Assembly (NCBI GenBank): GCA_965277695.1
Contig: CBDIDQ010000071.1
Coordinates: 124,001 to 188,000 of the forward strand
Length of the DNA stretch: 64,000 nucleotides
From: JABSOG01 sp965277695
Lineage (GTDB): Bacteria > Pseudomonadota > Gammaproteobacteria > Enterobacterales > Alteromonadaceae
Direction: 5' to 3'
Made by a program: the position numbers and the translations under genes. Positions 1 to 10,211 of this stretch are shown here, in pieces. Positions within the stretch are counted from its first letter, which is position 1, and every line of letters starts with the position of its first letter. The notes beneath the pieces were generated by a model. The model did not search any database and was not told where the DNA came from. It was given only the letters and a program-made list of their open reading frames with translations.

Positions 1-3000
1 TGGTGCTTGTCAGTCGACCAAGACCGTCATAACTCAGGGCGGTGAGGCTGAAATTGGCATCAACGCCGTCCGTAATGCTCTTCACATTGTTTTCATTATC
101 ATAGGTGTAGCCCAGTTTGACGCGGTTTGTTTGGTCTTTATGGTCGCGAATTTCTGAGGGTAATTGTTGGGTGTTTAGGGTGGTTTTATGCACCACGCCG
201 TTACCATAAGTGAAGGTGTTTATCATGCCATTGGGGTGATAACTGGCGCTGGTGGCGTAGTTTACTGTCGGCTTGGTCGCTTTGGTGGCTTGACCAAACG
301 CGTTTGGCGCGAAGCTGACGACGGTGTTGTTAGGATAGGTCAAGCTGCTGAGGTGTCCCTGATTACTGTAGCCGTAGTTCAGGCTCAGTGATTTTCCATC
401 GAGTGCCAACGTTTCTTTATTGAGCAATCGAGCGCTGTTGTACGTATAGGTTTGGCTCACCGTGCCAGAGGTTAGCGTCGTCATATCGCCATTATTGTCC
501 AGCGTATAGGTTACTGATGGTGCACCCGTGGCAGTGATGCTCCGCTGTGCGCCGTGATTATCATAAGTGAAATTCACTTTATTAGTGGCCGTGGTATTAC
601 ACGCGGTATGACTGGTGGCGGTTTGCCCTTGCGCTTGCCAAACGATATTGCCCGCCGCGTTGAGACTCATGACGGTAGTGCCGACATCATTGCGTTCGAT
701 TTGGCACAGACGTTGTTGACTGTCATAGGCACGGTATTCGGTTTGGCTGATGGCGGTGGAGCCGTTGAAGCCCGATTGGGTGATTTCAGTAATACGACCA
801 AACAGGTTAACCGTGATGCTGGTATCGACGTTTTCGGGTGAATCAATGTCGGTGGCGTGTTGATAGGTCGGCTCGCCAAACGCTTGATACGTCGTGGTGG
901 TGAGGTTGCCTTCGCCATCGGTGACCTTGATTTTGTTGTCCGCGAGATAATCGGTGGTAGTGGTGCCAGCCCCTGTGGTGATTTGGGTTTTTACCCGGGT
1001 TAGGGCGTCATAGGTGTAACTCGTGCCGTTACTCTCCGTTGCAGCCGCCGAGGGAAAGGATTGAAAGGTGAGCTGGTTAAAGGCATTGTATTTGCTGTTT
1101 TGGTACACCGTGATGTTGTTGGCAACATCGGTCGTGGCCAGCTGCGTTGGTCTGAGCAAGCCATCAAAGGTGGTCGTGGCGGTCAATATCGCGGCGGTGT
1201 CATCGCAGGCGGTATTCAGGGCATTTAATGTACAGCGGCTGACGGTGCGAACCGGTTGGCTGCTGGTATTGGTTGACCATGCATACAGGGTATCAGCCCA
1301 AGTGGCGTCGCTGGGGTTGACCGATTGCAGTCGGCCCACGGCGTCATACCCATATTTGGTGATGTTGCCGTTTAAGTCGGTCAGCTGCGTCACCCGGCCA
1401 TTATCATCTATCAGGCGGCTTAAGCTCATCGTCCCGGTATCGTATCGATTAGGCAGGGTGATGGTTTTTGGGCTGACCGCGATGATAGTCAGTAAACGTT
1501 TGGTAGCTGTTGCCGTCGCTGCTCAGGGTCTGCTGGTATTGCACGGTTTTCAGTTGACCGATTTGATTGCCATCGGTGTGGTAATCACTAAAAATATTGC
1601 TGCCAGTGACCAAAGGCTTTTTGATAATCTGGCATTAAGATTGACCGACTGTTCAGGCTCACACTGCGGTAAGTGGTTTCTCGGGTCGGTGTGACGTTAG
1701 CAGTATCGGTTAATGCCGTGGCCGTGATATAGGTTTTCGCGGGCAGGTTTAAGACGCCATTGGCAGTGTCATGTTGATAGGTGCGTTTGCTGTATTTTAT
1801 CAACGAATTAAAGTTGTTGGTTGCGCTGCTGTCGGTCGGTGCGCCGTAGAGATTGTAGCCACTGGTGGTTTTGGTGTAGGTATTGCCGTTTTGTGTGGTG
1901 ATTTCAGTCGCCGGGCCGCGAGCGGTACGATTGAGGTCTTGGTTGCTGCCGTCAAAACCGATAGCTGCCCCTTGGAAAGTCCCCGTTTTAGCATACGTGG
2001 TGGCCAATTCATTCAACGCGGTGCTGCCCGTTAGTTCATAGGTTTTTTGGTTTAATAAACTGCCTTCCAACCAGTCTTTCCAGCGGCTAAAGGTGTTGGT
2101 GACTTTGTTGTATGGGCCGGTAATGGTGTTGACTTGTTTATCGATGGTGCTGCGGGTCAGCCAACTTTTATTGGGGTAATCATACAAATCAACCGCGTGT
2201 CCTGAGTCGCTGTAGGCATAGGACCACGTTAAGGTCTCATTGCCGGGAATGGTGAGGGTTTTGCTGGCGACGGCAAGGACGCGGTTTCTCGACTGCTTTT
2301 CTTTTGGTGTGGTGTTGCCGGCCAAAATGTGGGGATTGATGTAACCGGGTTTGTACTGCCATTGGGATTTTCAGCGCGTAGGTTGCGGTGGTCCCATAAG
2401 GGTGGGTCACGCTAACGGCTAGCGTGGGGTACTCGGTTTCAAACGCTTCGTCGCCGTCCAGTAAAAAGCCTTTAAAGCCGTTGAGGCTGTATTGCCATTG
2501 TCGACCATCGGGTAAGTTAACGGTGCTTAATCCGCCACTGGCGTTGTAGTCGTAGGACCACGTTTCGCCTGCGGCTATGGCACTGGTGAGTTTGCCGCTG
2601 TCACCGTCTTCGTAACTCAAGGTGATTAACCGGCCATCGCTGGCAGTGATGGTGCTCAATCGATGCGAGGGGTAGGTGCCTGCACCATAAGGCAGGTCAA
2701 TGGCCGTGTAACTAAAATCAACCGAATGACCAAAACGGTCTTCAATGCGGCTGACCATTTTCGCCACGGTTTGGGTGATGAGAATAATGCCCAGCCCTTG
2801 GGTCGCGGGGGCGGAAAAACGTCGGGCTTCGACCGAAAAGGTGTAGGTCAAACCATCCGGTGAGCGGGCGATATAATCGCTGCCTGAGCATTTCAATACC
2901 CAATGATTTTTGGTTTGCCGAGTGTAACCGGACGGGAGTGCATAAGGTTGGCTCGTCGATGGGGTAATGACCAATTCGCTGCCACCGTTGCCATCATGCA

Positions 3001-3505
3001 GGTGCAAGCCGTGGTGATAATCGCGGGTTTTAAAGGTGGTGCCTCGAACATCAATCGGGCCGGGGATATCCTTGGTGCAATCCGGTCCATCGACAAAATC
3101 GTTTCTCCCTCGGATACCATAACGGCCTTCGAGACGCGGAATATCCAACGTCCAATCCGCCAGTGGGCCGCCGAATTGACCGCTGCTGCTAATCGCGCGT
3201 GACAATTGTACCGGGATAGTCGAGTTGCCGGGCAAGGCGATATCGGTGACCCGCAACGACAGGCTACCGCTGTAGGGGTCAACCGTATCGCCCATCAAAT
3301 CGGTATCTAAAAACTCAACATCGGTGGTGACTTTATTGCGCTCCAGCACATTAAAATAATTCGCCTGCTGGTCCGGGTCATCTTCATCTTGGCTGACGGT
3401 GATGAGCGGTGATTCGCTGACGACGGTGGTGACCACTTGGGCGCTTGCGGTTGAGATGAACGTCAACAGCAGTAATAGTGAGGTATTCCGCGTAAAATAA
3501 GTCAT
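1..3505 (-). pseudogene. RHS/YD-repeat protein, frameshifted and cut by the left window edge
   Basis: The gene starts at 3505 and reads leftward off the window. Residues 1-22 look like a Sec signal peptide (hydrophobic LLLLLTF, ending near ASAQ). A long RHS-type body follows, with recurrent YD-type motifs such as YGYDAVGRLQSV and SYDGLGRLTST when the correct frame is followed. The reading frame is interrupted three times, each time by one extra base in an A-run of the coding strand: near 2368-2371, 1618-1622 and 1465-1469. Removing one base at each point joins the segments without loss of RHS character, and the last frame stays open for about 480 codons to position 1. RHS proteins are large secreted or surface YD-repeat shells, often carrying a toxic C-terminus, which would lie outside this window. 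The start codon overlaps the upstream stop (TAATG), so the two genes are probably translationally coupled. This is either genuine decay or sequencing error in homopolymers. Confidence 0.85.
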
Positions 3506-5735
3506 TAGTTGAGTGCGCCTGTGGTATTGGTTTCGGCAACGGGTGAGCCAGTTAAATCCGTATGAATAAAGAGCAGTTGGAATTGGGCGGCGGCGTTTTG
3601 AATCACTGTCGTGGCGGCACTGTCAACGCGTTCATTGGTGCCGCCGCCATCGCGATAACTCGCCCGGACGGTCAGCGTTGAACCGTAGTCGTTAGCATGG
3701 AGCACGTACGTGCTGGCGGTGGCAGCGGCAATGGTTAAGCCTTGGCGATACCATTGATAGGTGATGGTGCCGAGACCATCGACATCGCTAATCGATGGCG
3801 TGGCGGTGAGGGTTTGCCCGACTTGTGTTTCGCCTGAAATTGTGACGCTGCCGGTCGGTGTATCGTTGGTTGGGTTTACCATAACAGACACAGTGGCGAC
3901 ATTCGAATACGCACCTGAGGTGTCATAAACTCGGTAACTAAAACTGTCGTTGCCGTTGAAATTGGCGGTTGGCGAATAATAAATCGAGTCACCGGATAGC
4001 TGAACACTGCCATGGCTCGGTGAACCATATAAAGTGACGGTCAACGCATCGCCATTGGCATCGCTATCATTGCTTTTAACCGGAATATAGACGGGTGTAT
4101 CTTCATTGGTACTCCACGTATCGGCAGTCGCGACGGGCGGAGAATTCGCTTGGCTAACCGTTTGATACACGGTTCTGGACGGCCCGCAATTAACGCCGGG
4201 GCTACAGGCTTGAACCCGATAAGCCAAGGTACCGGCGGCGGCGCTGGCGGTGGTGTGTGAATAGCTGTTTTCGCTCCAATGGTTGCGGGTGACTGAATAA
4301 ATAAGCTGTTCATTTTCGTACAGGCTGTAAACGGTACCATCAACCGCACCGCTGGCTGACGTCCACGACACGGTATAGTTGGTGTTGGTATTTATATTGG
4401 TCGGCGAAATAGACAGGTTATTTGGGTAACCTGCTGAGCCATAAACATATAAACGTCGACATGGGCTTAACCCTGAGCAGCCTGATGAGTTGCAGGCTTT
4501 GTATTTGTACCAACGATAGCCGGCACTGTTTGGGGTGCGATTGACGGATTGTGCGCTACCGCTGCTGACCTGTTGGTAGCTGCTATCCGGGGCAAGCGAG
4601 GTTGAATTGTGGGTCGATTCGTATAATTGGTAATACGTCGCGCCGCTGACGGCGGGCATTGTCACGTCATGGGTTTGGTAGACGGGTTTATAACTGCTGC
4701 CCGAGGTGCCGGGGTAACTGCTCGGTGTTGACGGGATTGCGGCCACCGAATAAACCATGGCAGTTGAAGCCGTCGTAACCGTATACGCTTGATGCCCGCA
4801 ATTCGGTGAGCAATTGGCTTTGGCAGTTTCAATGCTGTTTTCGTCAATGCCGCCAGTCTCGTTGTAGAGTTTCACCAGCTCCGCTTCACTGCCTGCAATC
4901 ACCACGGAATGGGTGTCGGTATCCCAGTCTTGGTCAGCAATTTTAGCGCCTTGAGTTGCGGTGTGTTTGGTGTCGAGCAAGCCGTTATCATCACTAAAAA
5001 TCACGTAATGCTTTTTGTTTTTATGCTGGCTAAGGGCGGTAATATCATCGCGACCATCACCGTTGTAATCGGCAATCAACAAACTATCGGTGTTGTTTTT
5101 ACCCCATTTGACGTTCTTTTTCAGGGTTTGGACAATGGATAATCGGCCATCTGCGCCGGAATGCATCAGGCAATGCGCTTGTTTTTGGGCAGAAACCGCG
5201 AGCAAGTCTTGGCGACCATCGGCATTGAAATCGCCGGGATGAAAGGTGAAGTCGTCGGCATCAGTCAACCAACTTAATTCATCTGCCGTTTGCACTAAGC
5301 CTGTAGTGAAATCGTAACCATTGGTACCTGCTAAGAAAGTGACTGTCCGGTTTTGCGGTTTTGCGTGACTGTCCGGTTTTGCGTGGGCAGCACGACGAGT
5401 AAGTCGGCGCGGTTATCGCCATTGAAATCGGCAATGGCTAATTGCGCGGTCCCTGCGTCCCAATCGTTGTTAGCGAGTTGTGTGGGCAGATGTTGTTGAT
5501 TTGAGACGGCGTAACGCACCCCATCAGTTCGCTTTTCACCGAAAATCAACGAGCTGGTTTGTTCAGGGCTGTTGGCTTGCAACAGCAGATCGTCGACGCC
5601 ATCGCCATTGATGTCGGCGAAATGAGGGATGTGATTGTCATTTGACCAGTCAACGCTCAAATCATCAGCAGATGACAAAAAAGGCAAGGCAATCAATAGC
5701 ATGGCGGCTAGTGGCTTCGGTAAATCAAACATCAA
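3505..5735 (-). pseudogene. FG-GAP / fibronectin-like / cadherin-like secreted protein, split by a 26-bp duplication
   Basis: Two segments, 5735-5331 and 5295-3505, form one former reading frame. The N-terminus has a signal peptide (AAMLLIALPFLSSA). At least four FG-GAP/VCBS calcium-binding-like repeats follow, for example FADINGDGVDDLLL, IADFNGDNRADLL, GDFNADGRQDLL and IADYNGDGRDDI. Next come two fibronectin-III-like stretches, a cadherin-like/VCBS stretch (NSPPVATADTWSTNEDTPV, NFNGNDSFSYRVYD) and an Ig-like stretch. The last residues, FIHTDLTGSPVAETNTTG, resemble the H-T/S-D-x-x-G-S-P core signature normally found near the end of RHS proteins. A 26-bp tandem duplication at 5341-5366 puts a stop at 5331. 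Deleting those 26 bases restores one frame through LPTQNRTVTFLAGTNGYDF. The protein would be exported and probably acts with the RHS protein whose start overlaps its stop codon. Confidence 0.8.
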
Positions 5736-6027
5736 ATGTCCTTAATTATTTATTATTCATTCCAAAAATCGGTGGCATGGTACAGCAAAGGTTTTACGCT
5801 GTAAAATACAAAATGCGACGGATTTATCGCTAAATCATCCATTAACGATTAAGTTGATGAATTCATTTGATTTATTTTCGAACGTTCGGAAAAAAGCTTT
5901 TTGACCGTAGAAGCAGATGGGGCAGCTGATGTTACCGAGGGGGTGTTAAGTCAGGTTCAGATATTGTTTGTACTTTCATTCGGGGTATTGGAACAAGCTT
6001 TGCTGAATAGTTCCATTTCGCTAAGCC
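5736..6027. other. intergenic gap, no gene seen
   Basis: This AT-rich stretch separates the start of the FG-GAP gene from the end of the ATPase gene. It holds small perfect palindromes, CGAACGTTCG at 5879-5888 followed by an AAAAAGCTTTTT motif, which could be a hairpin or operator. No convincing short gene or strong terminator was recognised. Confidence 0.5.
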
Positions 6028-7470
6028 TCATTTAATGTGATCATACACATTTTCACAAATATCAATATACTCGCTGTCGAGTACGCACGCTTTGGCACCG
6101 CTAACATGTATTAGGGCTGTTTTTATGCTCAAGGCTGTTTTTATGCTTTGATTCTGACTACTTGGGAAACGATCCAGTTTCTGTTGCATACTCAAAACCA
6201 CATCTGAATCGAGTTCGTCGAGCTGAAACTTCATTTCAACGATATAGAAAAACCGTCGGGTTTGTATCAGCAGGTCGATTTGTAACCCTTTGGTTTGGTA
6301 GGATCCTGCATTTAAAACTTGTTCTTTTTTAATCCCTAAAATTTGGTAAACCAGCGTCAAATTTTGCCGCATGACGATTTCAAATTGCAGCCCCAAAAAG
6401 CTGTCGAGGTTGTTGCATGGCGATGAGTCGCCGTTAAGGATCCTTTGTCGATAAGGTTTAATGCACTTCAAATAAAAGCGAATGTAAGGGTCGCTGATGC
6501 AATACTGTTTGTTTCTTTGTGCTTTTTTGCCGCTGGAAAAATCCCATGGTGTGACTTCTTCAATAAAACCACTCATGATCATCATATCCAGATCACCATA
6601 TAAATGGCCGTTGGCTTTGCCGATACCTAATGCTCTGGCGATCTGCTCAGCGGAGCTTTTGCTTTTGTTCAATGTTTCGAGGATCAGTTGAATGCGTTTA
6701 CCTTTGGATCTGAATAGGTCATTCAATAAGCGATCATATTCATTAAAAAAATAACCACCGGGCGAGTAGGCATTGTGAGCTAGGTTATCCTCCAGCGATT
6801 TGACATAGTTGAAGGCCAGTAAATAGCTGGGAATACCGCCGCTGACCATGATGTAACGCAGTTGCTCCATGGGCGTTAAACGTTTTCTGATTTTTGCCGG
6901 GATAAATTTTATCGCATCCGCTAATGGTAACGGTTGTAGCACATGTTCCCAGCTGATACGGCCATACCATGCAGTAGATTTGAGGAATTCTTTTTCTATC
7001 CAGCTGGCCAAGGAGCCACTTAATACCAAGGTAAAGCCGGGCAGATGTTGTAGCTTATTCTCCCATAAGGTAAAAAGGCTACCAGCAATATGGTCATCGG
7101 TTTTGCCAAACCAATTGATTTCATCAATCAGCAACATGCAATGGCCAGCTTTGACGTAACTGCCTATGGCATAAAGTGCATCGGTCCAGTCATTAAGCTG
7201 CGGTTTTATGGTGTTAAAGGTATCGGCCATTTGTGTGGCGAGATTATTTAATTCGGTCGATTTTCGATTTTGTCCCTGTGGTGGCATTCCGACCAATTTG
7301 TAAAACGGTTTGTGTTTTTTATTGAACATCATTTCACCAAAATGCTCAATCAGACGACTCTTACCCACCCGCCGTCGCCCGGTCAGCACTAATAGTTTAG
7401 CGTCGCTTTTAGCCACGGCTTGATTTAACAAACCTAGTTCAGCTTTACGGCCAACCAGTGGTATAGTCAT
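6028..7470 (-). CDS. solitary AAA ATPase, ATPase_2 plus DUF234-like C-terminus
   Basis: A 480-residue P-loop ATPase of the archaeal-type ATPase_2/DUF234 class. Walker A is GRRRVGKSRL at residues 31-40 and Walker B is CMLLIDEINWF at about 110-120. A winged-helix-like region follows. The C-terminal part carries QIDLLIQ and then YIVEMKFQ around residues 400-415, a spacing reminiscent of the D...ExK core of PD-(D/E)XK nucleases, which is known for DUF234. No partner gene is adjacent. A 55-bp tandem hairpin array lies 66 bp upstream of the start codon. Biological roles of this family are poorly known. Mobile-element or defence functions have been suggested for relatives, but nothing here decides it. 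Confidence 0.85.
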   Translation of the reverse strand: MTIPLVGRKAELGLLNQAVAKSDAKLLVLTGRRRVGKSRLIEHFGEMMFNKKHKPFYKLVGMPPQGQNRKSTELNNLATQMADTFNTIKPQLNDWTDALYAIGSYVKAGHCMLLIDEINWFGKTDDHIAGSLFTLWENKLQHLPGFTLVLSGSLASWIEKEFLKSTAWYGRISWEHVLQPLPLADAIKFIPAKIRKRLTPMEQLRYIMVSGGIPSYLLAFNYVKSLEDNLAHNAYSPGGYFFNEYDRLLNDLFRSKGKRIQLILETLNKSKSSAEQIARALGIGKANGHLYGDLDMMIMSGFIEEVTPWDFSSGKKAQRNKQYCISDPYIRFYLKCIKPYRQRILNGDSSPCNNLDSFLGLQFEIVMRQNLTLVYQILGIKKEQVLNAGSYQTKGLQIDLLIQTRRFFYIVEMKFQLDELDSDVVLSMQQKLDRFPSSQNQSIKTALSIKTALIHVSGAKACVLDSEYIDICENVYDHIK

Positions 7471-7535
7471 CGGAATTTACTCTAGGAATAACTGATATTT
7501 AACACTTATTATAAGAAAGCGTATGTAATACACAA

Positions 7536-7725
7536 GCACAAAACGGGCGATAAGAAGATAAAAAGCGAAATAGTCGCCCTAAGTGAGCTTGCACAAAATG
7601 GGCGATAAAAAGATAAAAATCGAAATAGTCGCCTTAAATGTGCTATCACAAAATGGGCGATAAGAAGATGAAAAGTGAAATAGTCGCCCGAAATGTGAAT
7701 GCACAAAACGGGCGATAAGACGGGT
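7536..7725. repeat. tandem array of 55-bp hairpin units (3 full, 1 partial)
   Basis: Units start at 7536, 7591, 7646 and 7701, an exact 55-bp period, and the last is truncated after about 24 bp. Each unit carries the dyad GGGCGA...TCGCC(C) around an AT-rich loop of about 22 bp. An outer arm also pairs: GCACA with TGTGC in unit 2 and TCACA with TGTGA in unit 3. That change on both sides looks compensatory. The array fills the gap between the lipoxygenase stop (7743) and the ATPase start (7470). Repeats are contiguous and diverged with no unique spacers, so it is not a CRISPR array. Possible roles are terminator, structured 5' leader or protein-binding array. Confidence 0.88.
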
Positions 7726-7742
7726 TTTCGCTCCAATAAAGA

Positions 7743-9857
7743 TTAAATATTAATACTTTGTGGAATACGCGAAGGCAGCAACGACTGGTAGCTAGCCCGG
7801 TTAAGGTTACGATTGCCAATGTTGCTTTCGACCTTATCAAGGTTGTCTCTGAACACTTCTAGTGCAGCTTGGACCTTGGTATTAGCGAAGTAATTGCCGC
7901 GTTGATGGCGGTTGTAATCACCCAAACGAGTGAAGTAAACGCCGCCGAGACCCTGACCGAGTAGCAACTGCACAAAGGCTTGTTGTAATGGTGGCAGCGT
8001 GGCTAGCAGGCTTTGGCTGGCTGTGCCTTCAACACTGGTTGGTGCTGGTGCGAAGGTTGCCAATGGCATTGTTGGGGTGTAGCTCATGATGGTGCGTTGC
8101 GGGAAGTTAACCGATGCATGTTGGGCACTGCTGGTAAATATCACCATGGTTAATACATCGACCAGATAGCTGATGGTGTAAATACCCAATGTGCCATCTG
8201 CTGATGTTTCGCCAAGGCCATTGATTCGACCGCCATCCTGACTGGTGAGGTTGCTCAGCCAACCTTGCAAGGCGTTATCTGCTGCCACGGCGGCATCATC
8301 GGCGTAGAAGATTTTCACATAATCATCAACCCATTCTTGGATGGCACCCCAAACCTCCAATGCATCATCACGATAAGGGTAGGCTAGTGGTAATGCTGGA
8401 TCGGCGACATTTCGATCTTTCAGCTGATTCGGCAACATCCGTTGGTCGAAGTTCACTTCAATCAGGGCGTTAGCAGTGACTTGCCAATCGGTTTCTATGG
8501 TTCCACCAAGCAGCAAATCAACAATGCCTTCTGGGGCAACTAGACTGGCGATGGCGGCATTGTTGATGAATAGTGTGCCTTGAATATGCGGTAATAACAG
8601 TTGGAATACCGGGTGATCAACATCAAGCATTCGGTGAGTACTGACGGCAAAAGGCTCAACGAGTAAATGGGTGAGACCCAGATGGCTGATGAGTTCATGG
8701 TAGTTGCCGTTGGCTGCTTGTACATGGGCTTTGCCTAAAGACCAGGTTTCACCGTGGAAGGGATACAGTACCGGGTTGCTTTCACTGGGGTCTTGACTGA
8801 CTTGGATGGCGACGGGTTTAAGGTGGCCGTTACTGCTATTTTTGGGGATGGCAAATAAGGCCAGTGATGCAGAGATGTATTTTTGGCCGCCAAAAGTGCC
8901 AGGCTCCAGTACTGATAGCGGTTTATAGTCGGTTAAATACAGGCGGTTTTGTGAAATGGCCTCTGCTATTGAGTCATCTGCGCCCATGATTTGTTTATAA
9001 GCGGCGTCTTCAACCGGGAAGTTAGCGGGGATGCTGTCAGTAATTCGTTCAATCACCAGTGGATTTGGTCCGGCGACTGGCATCATGGCAAAGGCTTCAT
9101 CACTGTCACCGAGTGAAACGATGTTAGGCACTACTAAGGTTTGAAATTGATCGGCAAACTGGCGAATGGAACTGGCTTCGCCATAAAGTCCAGCGGCCTC
9201 CAAAATGCCTTTGATGGCATTGCCAAGGATAATTTCAATCACTTCTTTGATGATCGGTGAGATCAGACTGCTCAGACTTAAACTGCTGTCGGAGGAGTCA
9301 TCATCGCTGTAGTCTTTACCAGTGAATTTACTTAGTAACTTTTCACCGATAGAACCGACTTTCTTTTCTAATTTGCTGACGTCTTCTTCGACTTCGACAA
9401 AACCTGCGATAGCTTTGGCGACGGTTAAAATTTCGCCTAGCTTTTCGATTTTATCTTCTAGCGATTTAAGCGTTTCTTTAATGGTTTGTTTATCACTACT
9501 ACTGGTGTCGTCGCTTGAGCTATCGCCGCTTGAGGCTTCGATGCTTGAGGCGGTTGCCGGATCGGCAGTGGGCGGAACGGAGCCGACATTAAGTAGGTTG
9601 GTTAGATTAACGGCAAAGGTACCAAGCAAGGGAATGGCCACTTGCAATAGTTCAATAATTTGTACAGGATTAAGCTCTTGGCTCGACGGCAATCCCACAT
9701 CATCAGTCACGGTATCAAGTACTGCAATCGGCGCAATAACCTGACCGTTAGAGTATGTATAGGAATGCATGTATTGATAAGCTTCGTTGACGACTGTGCC
9801 TGTTGTTTCTAAAGTCTGTGTTTCTAAAGTCTGTGTTTCTTGAGTCTGTTCTGTCAT
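7743..9857 (-). CDS. lipoxygenase
   Basis: A bacterial lipoxygenase, a non-heme iron dioxygenase that adds O2 to polyunsaturated fatty acids to give hydroperoxides. Counting from the upstream ATG at 9872 (709 codons), the iron ligands are H397 and H402 in HLGLTHLLVEPF, H585 and N589 in QHASVNFPQ, and the C-terminal isoleucine of SINI. Spacing fits plant and Pseudomonas lipoxygenases. The conserved DDALEVWGAIQEWVDDYV segment precedes the second ligand pair. The first 260 residues are atypical: an N-terminal repeat (TQTLETQTLETT), then acidic Ser/Asp-rich and helical segments, and no classical signal peptide. I prefer the ATG at 9857 because GGAAG lies at suitable spacing upstream. The first two in-frame ATGs (9872, 9869) are possible. 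It appears monocistronic and divergent from the kinase at 10212. Confidence 0.93.
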   Translation of the reverse strand: MTEQTQETQTLETQTLETTGTVVNEAYQYMHSYTYSNGQVIAPIAVLDTVTDDVGLPSSQELNPVQIIELLQVAIPLLGTFAVNLTNLLNVGSVPPTADPATASSIEASSGDSSSDDTSSSDKQTIKETLKSLEDKIEKLGEILTVAKAIAGFVEVEEDVSKLEKKVGSIGEKLLSKFTGKDYSDDDSSDSSLSLSSLISPIIKEVIEIILGNAIKGILEAAGLYGEASSIRQFADQFQTLVVPNIVSLGDSDEAFAMMPVAGPNPLVIERITDSIPANFPVEDAAYKQIMGADDSIAEAISQNRLYLTDYKPLSVLEPGTFGGQKYISASLALFAIPKNSSNGHLKPVAIQVSQDPSESNPVLYPFHGETWSLGKAHVQAANGNYHELISHLGLTHLLVEPFAVSTHRMLDVDHPVFQLLLPHIQGTLFINNAAIASLVAPEGIVDLLLGGTIETDWQVTANALIEVNFDQRMLPNQLKDRNVADPALPLAYPYRDDALEVWGAIQEWVDDYVKIFYADDAAVAADNALQGWLSNLTSQDGGRINGLGETSADGTLGIYTISYLVDVLTMVIFTSSAQHASVNFPQRTIMSYTPTMPLATFAPAPTSVEGTASQSLLATLPPLQQAFVQLLLGQGLGGVYFTRLGDYNRHQRGNYFANTKVQAALEVFRDNLDKVESNIGNRNLNRASYQSLLPSRIPQSINI

Positions 9858-9872
9858 GGTTACTTCCATCAT

Positions 9873-10211
9873 TGTTATTTATTGGTTGTTCGATTGTTCT
9901 GTCGGCTGTCACTGAATTAGCTCATCTGACACCAACACAAAATAGCTTAGACGATGTTGCAGAAAAAGCGCGAAATTAGCTTGATTAGCGTAGCTTCAAG
10001 GTTTGATTGCGGTTTTATTGGCCAATTTTAAGTCATTGAAATGTGAATGACTTAAAGCTAACGCCAAGTTGCCCTACAACCTAATGAAGACTATGCTTAA
10101 CTGAAATAATTCAATAGATTAAGCTGTAATGAAGCGCATTATTTCTCCCGTCATTTCCTGTATTTTTTATCATTCCCATGACTATCCTTCCCACCAAGGA
10201 GATAATGTCCT
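9873..10211. promoter_or_regulatory. divergent intergenic region with an 11-bp dyad
   Basis: This gap separates the divergent lipoxygenase and hybrid-kinase genes and must hold both promoters. At 10027-10056 there is a perfect inverted repeat, TTTAAGTCATT, an 8-base spacer and AATGACTTAAA, typical in size for a dimeric regulator site or a small hairpin. The same half-site sequence recurs near 20306, upstream of the large secreted Asp-box gene. An AAGGAG ribosome binding site lies just before the GTG start at 10212. Confidence 0.5.

Noticed and set aside
1068..1694. 208-codon open frame on the plus strand
   Set aside because: It lies opposite clear RHS/YD-repeat coding sequence; its protein has no signal of function.
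7536..7725. Possible CRISPR array
   Set aside because: Units are contiguous 55-bp tandem repeats with gradual divergence, no unique spacers and no cas genes.
7509..7736. Open frame on the minus strand encoding repeated peptide units
   Set aside because: It is the translation of the 55-bp hairpin array; the 55-bp period is not a multiple of three, so the coding would shift frame between units.
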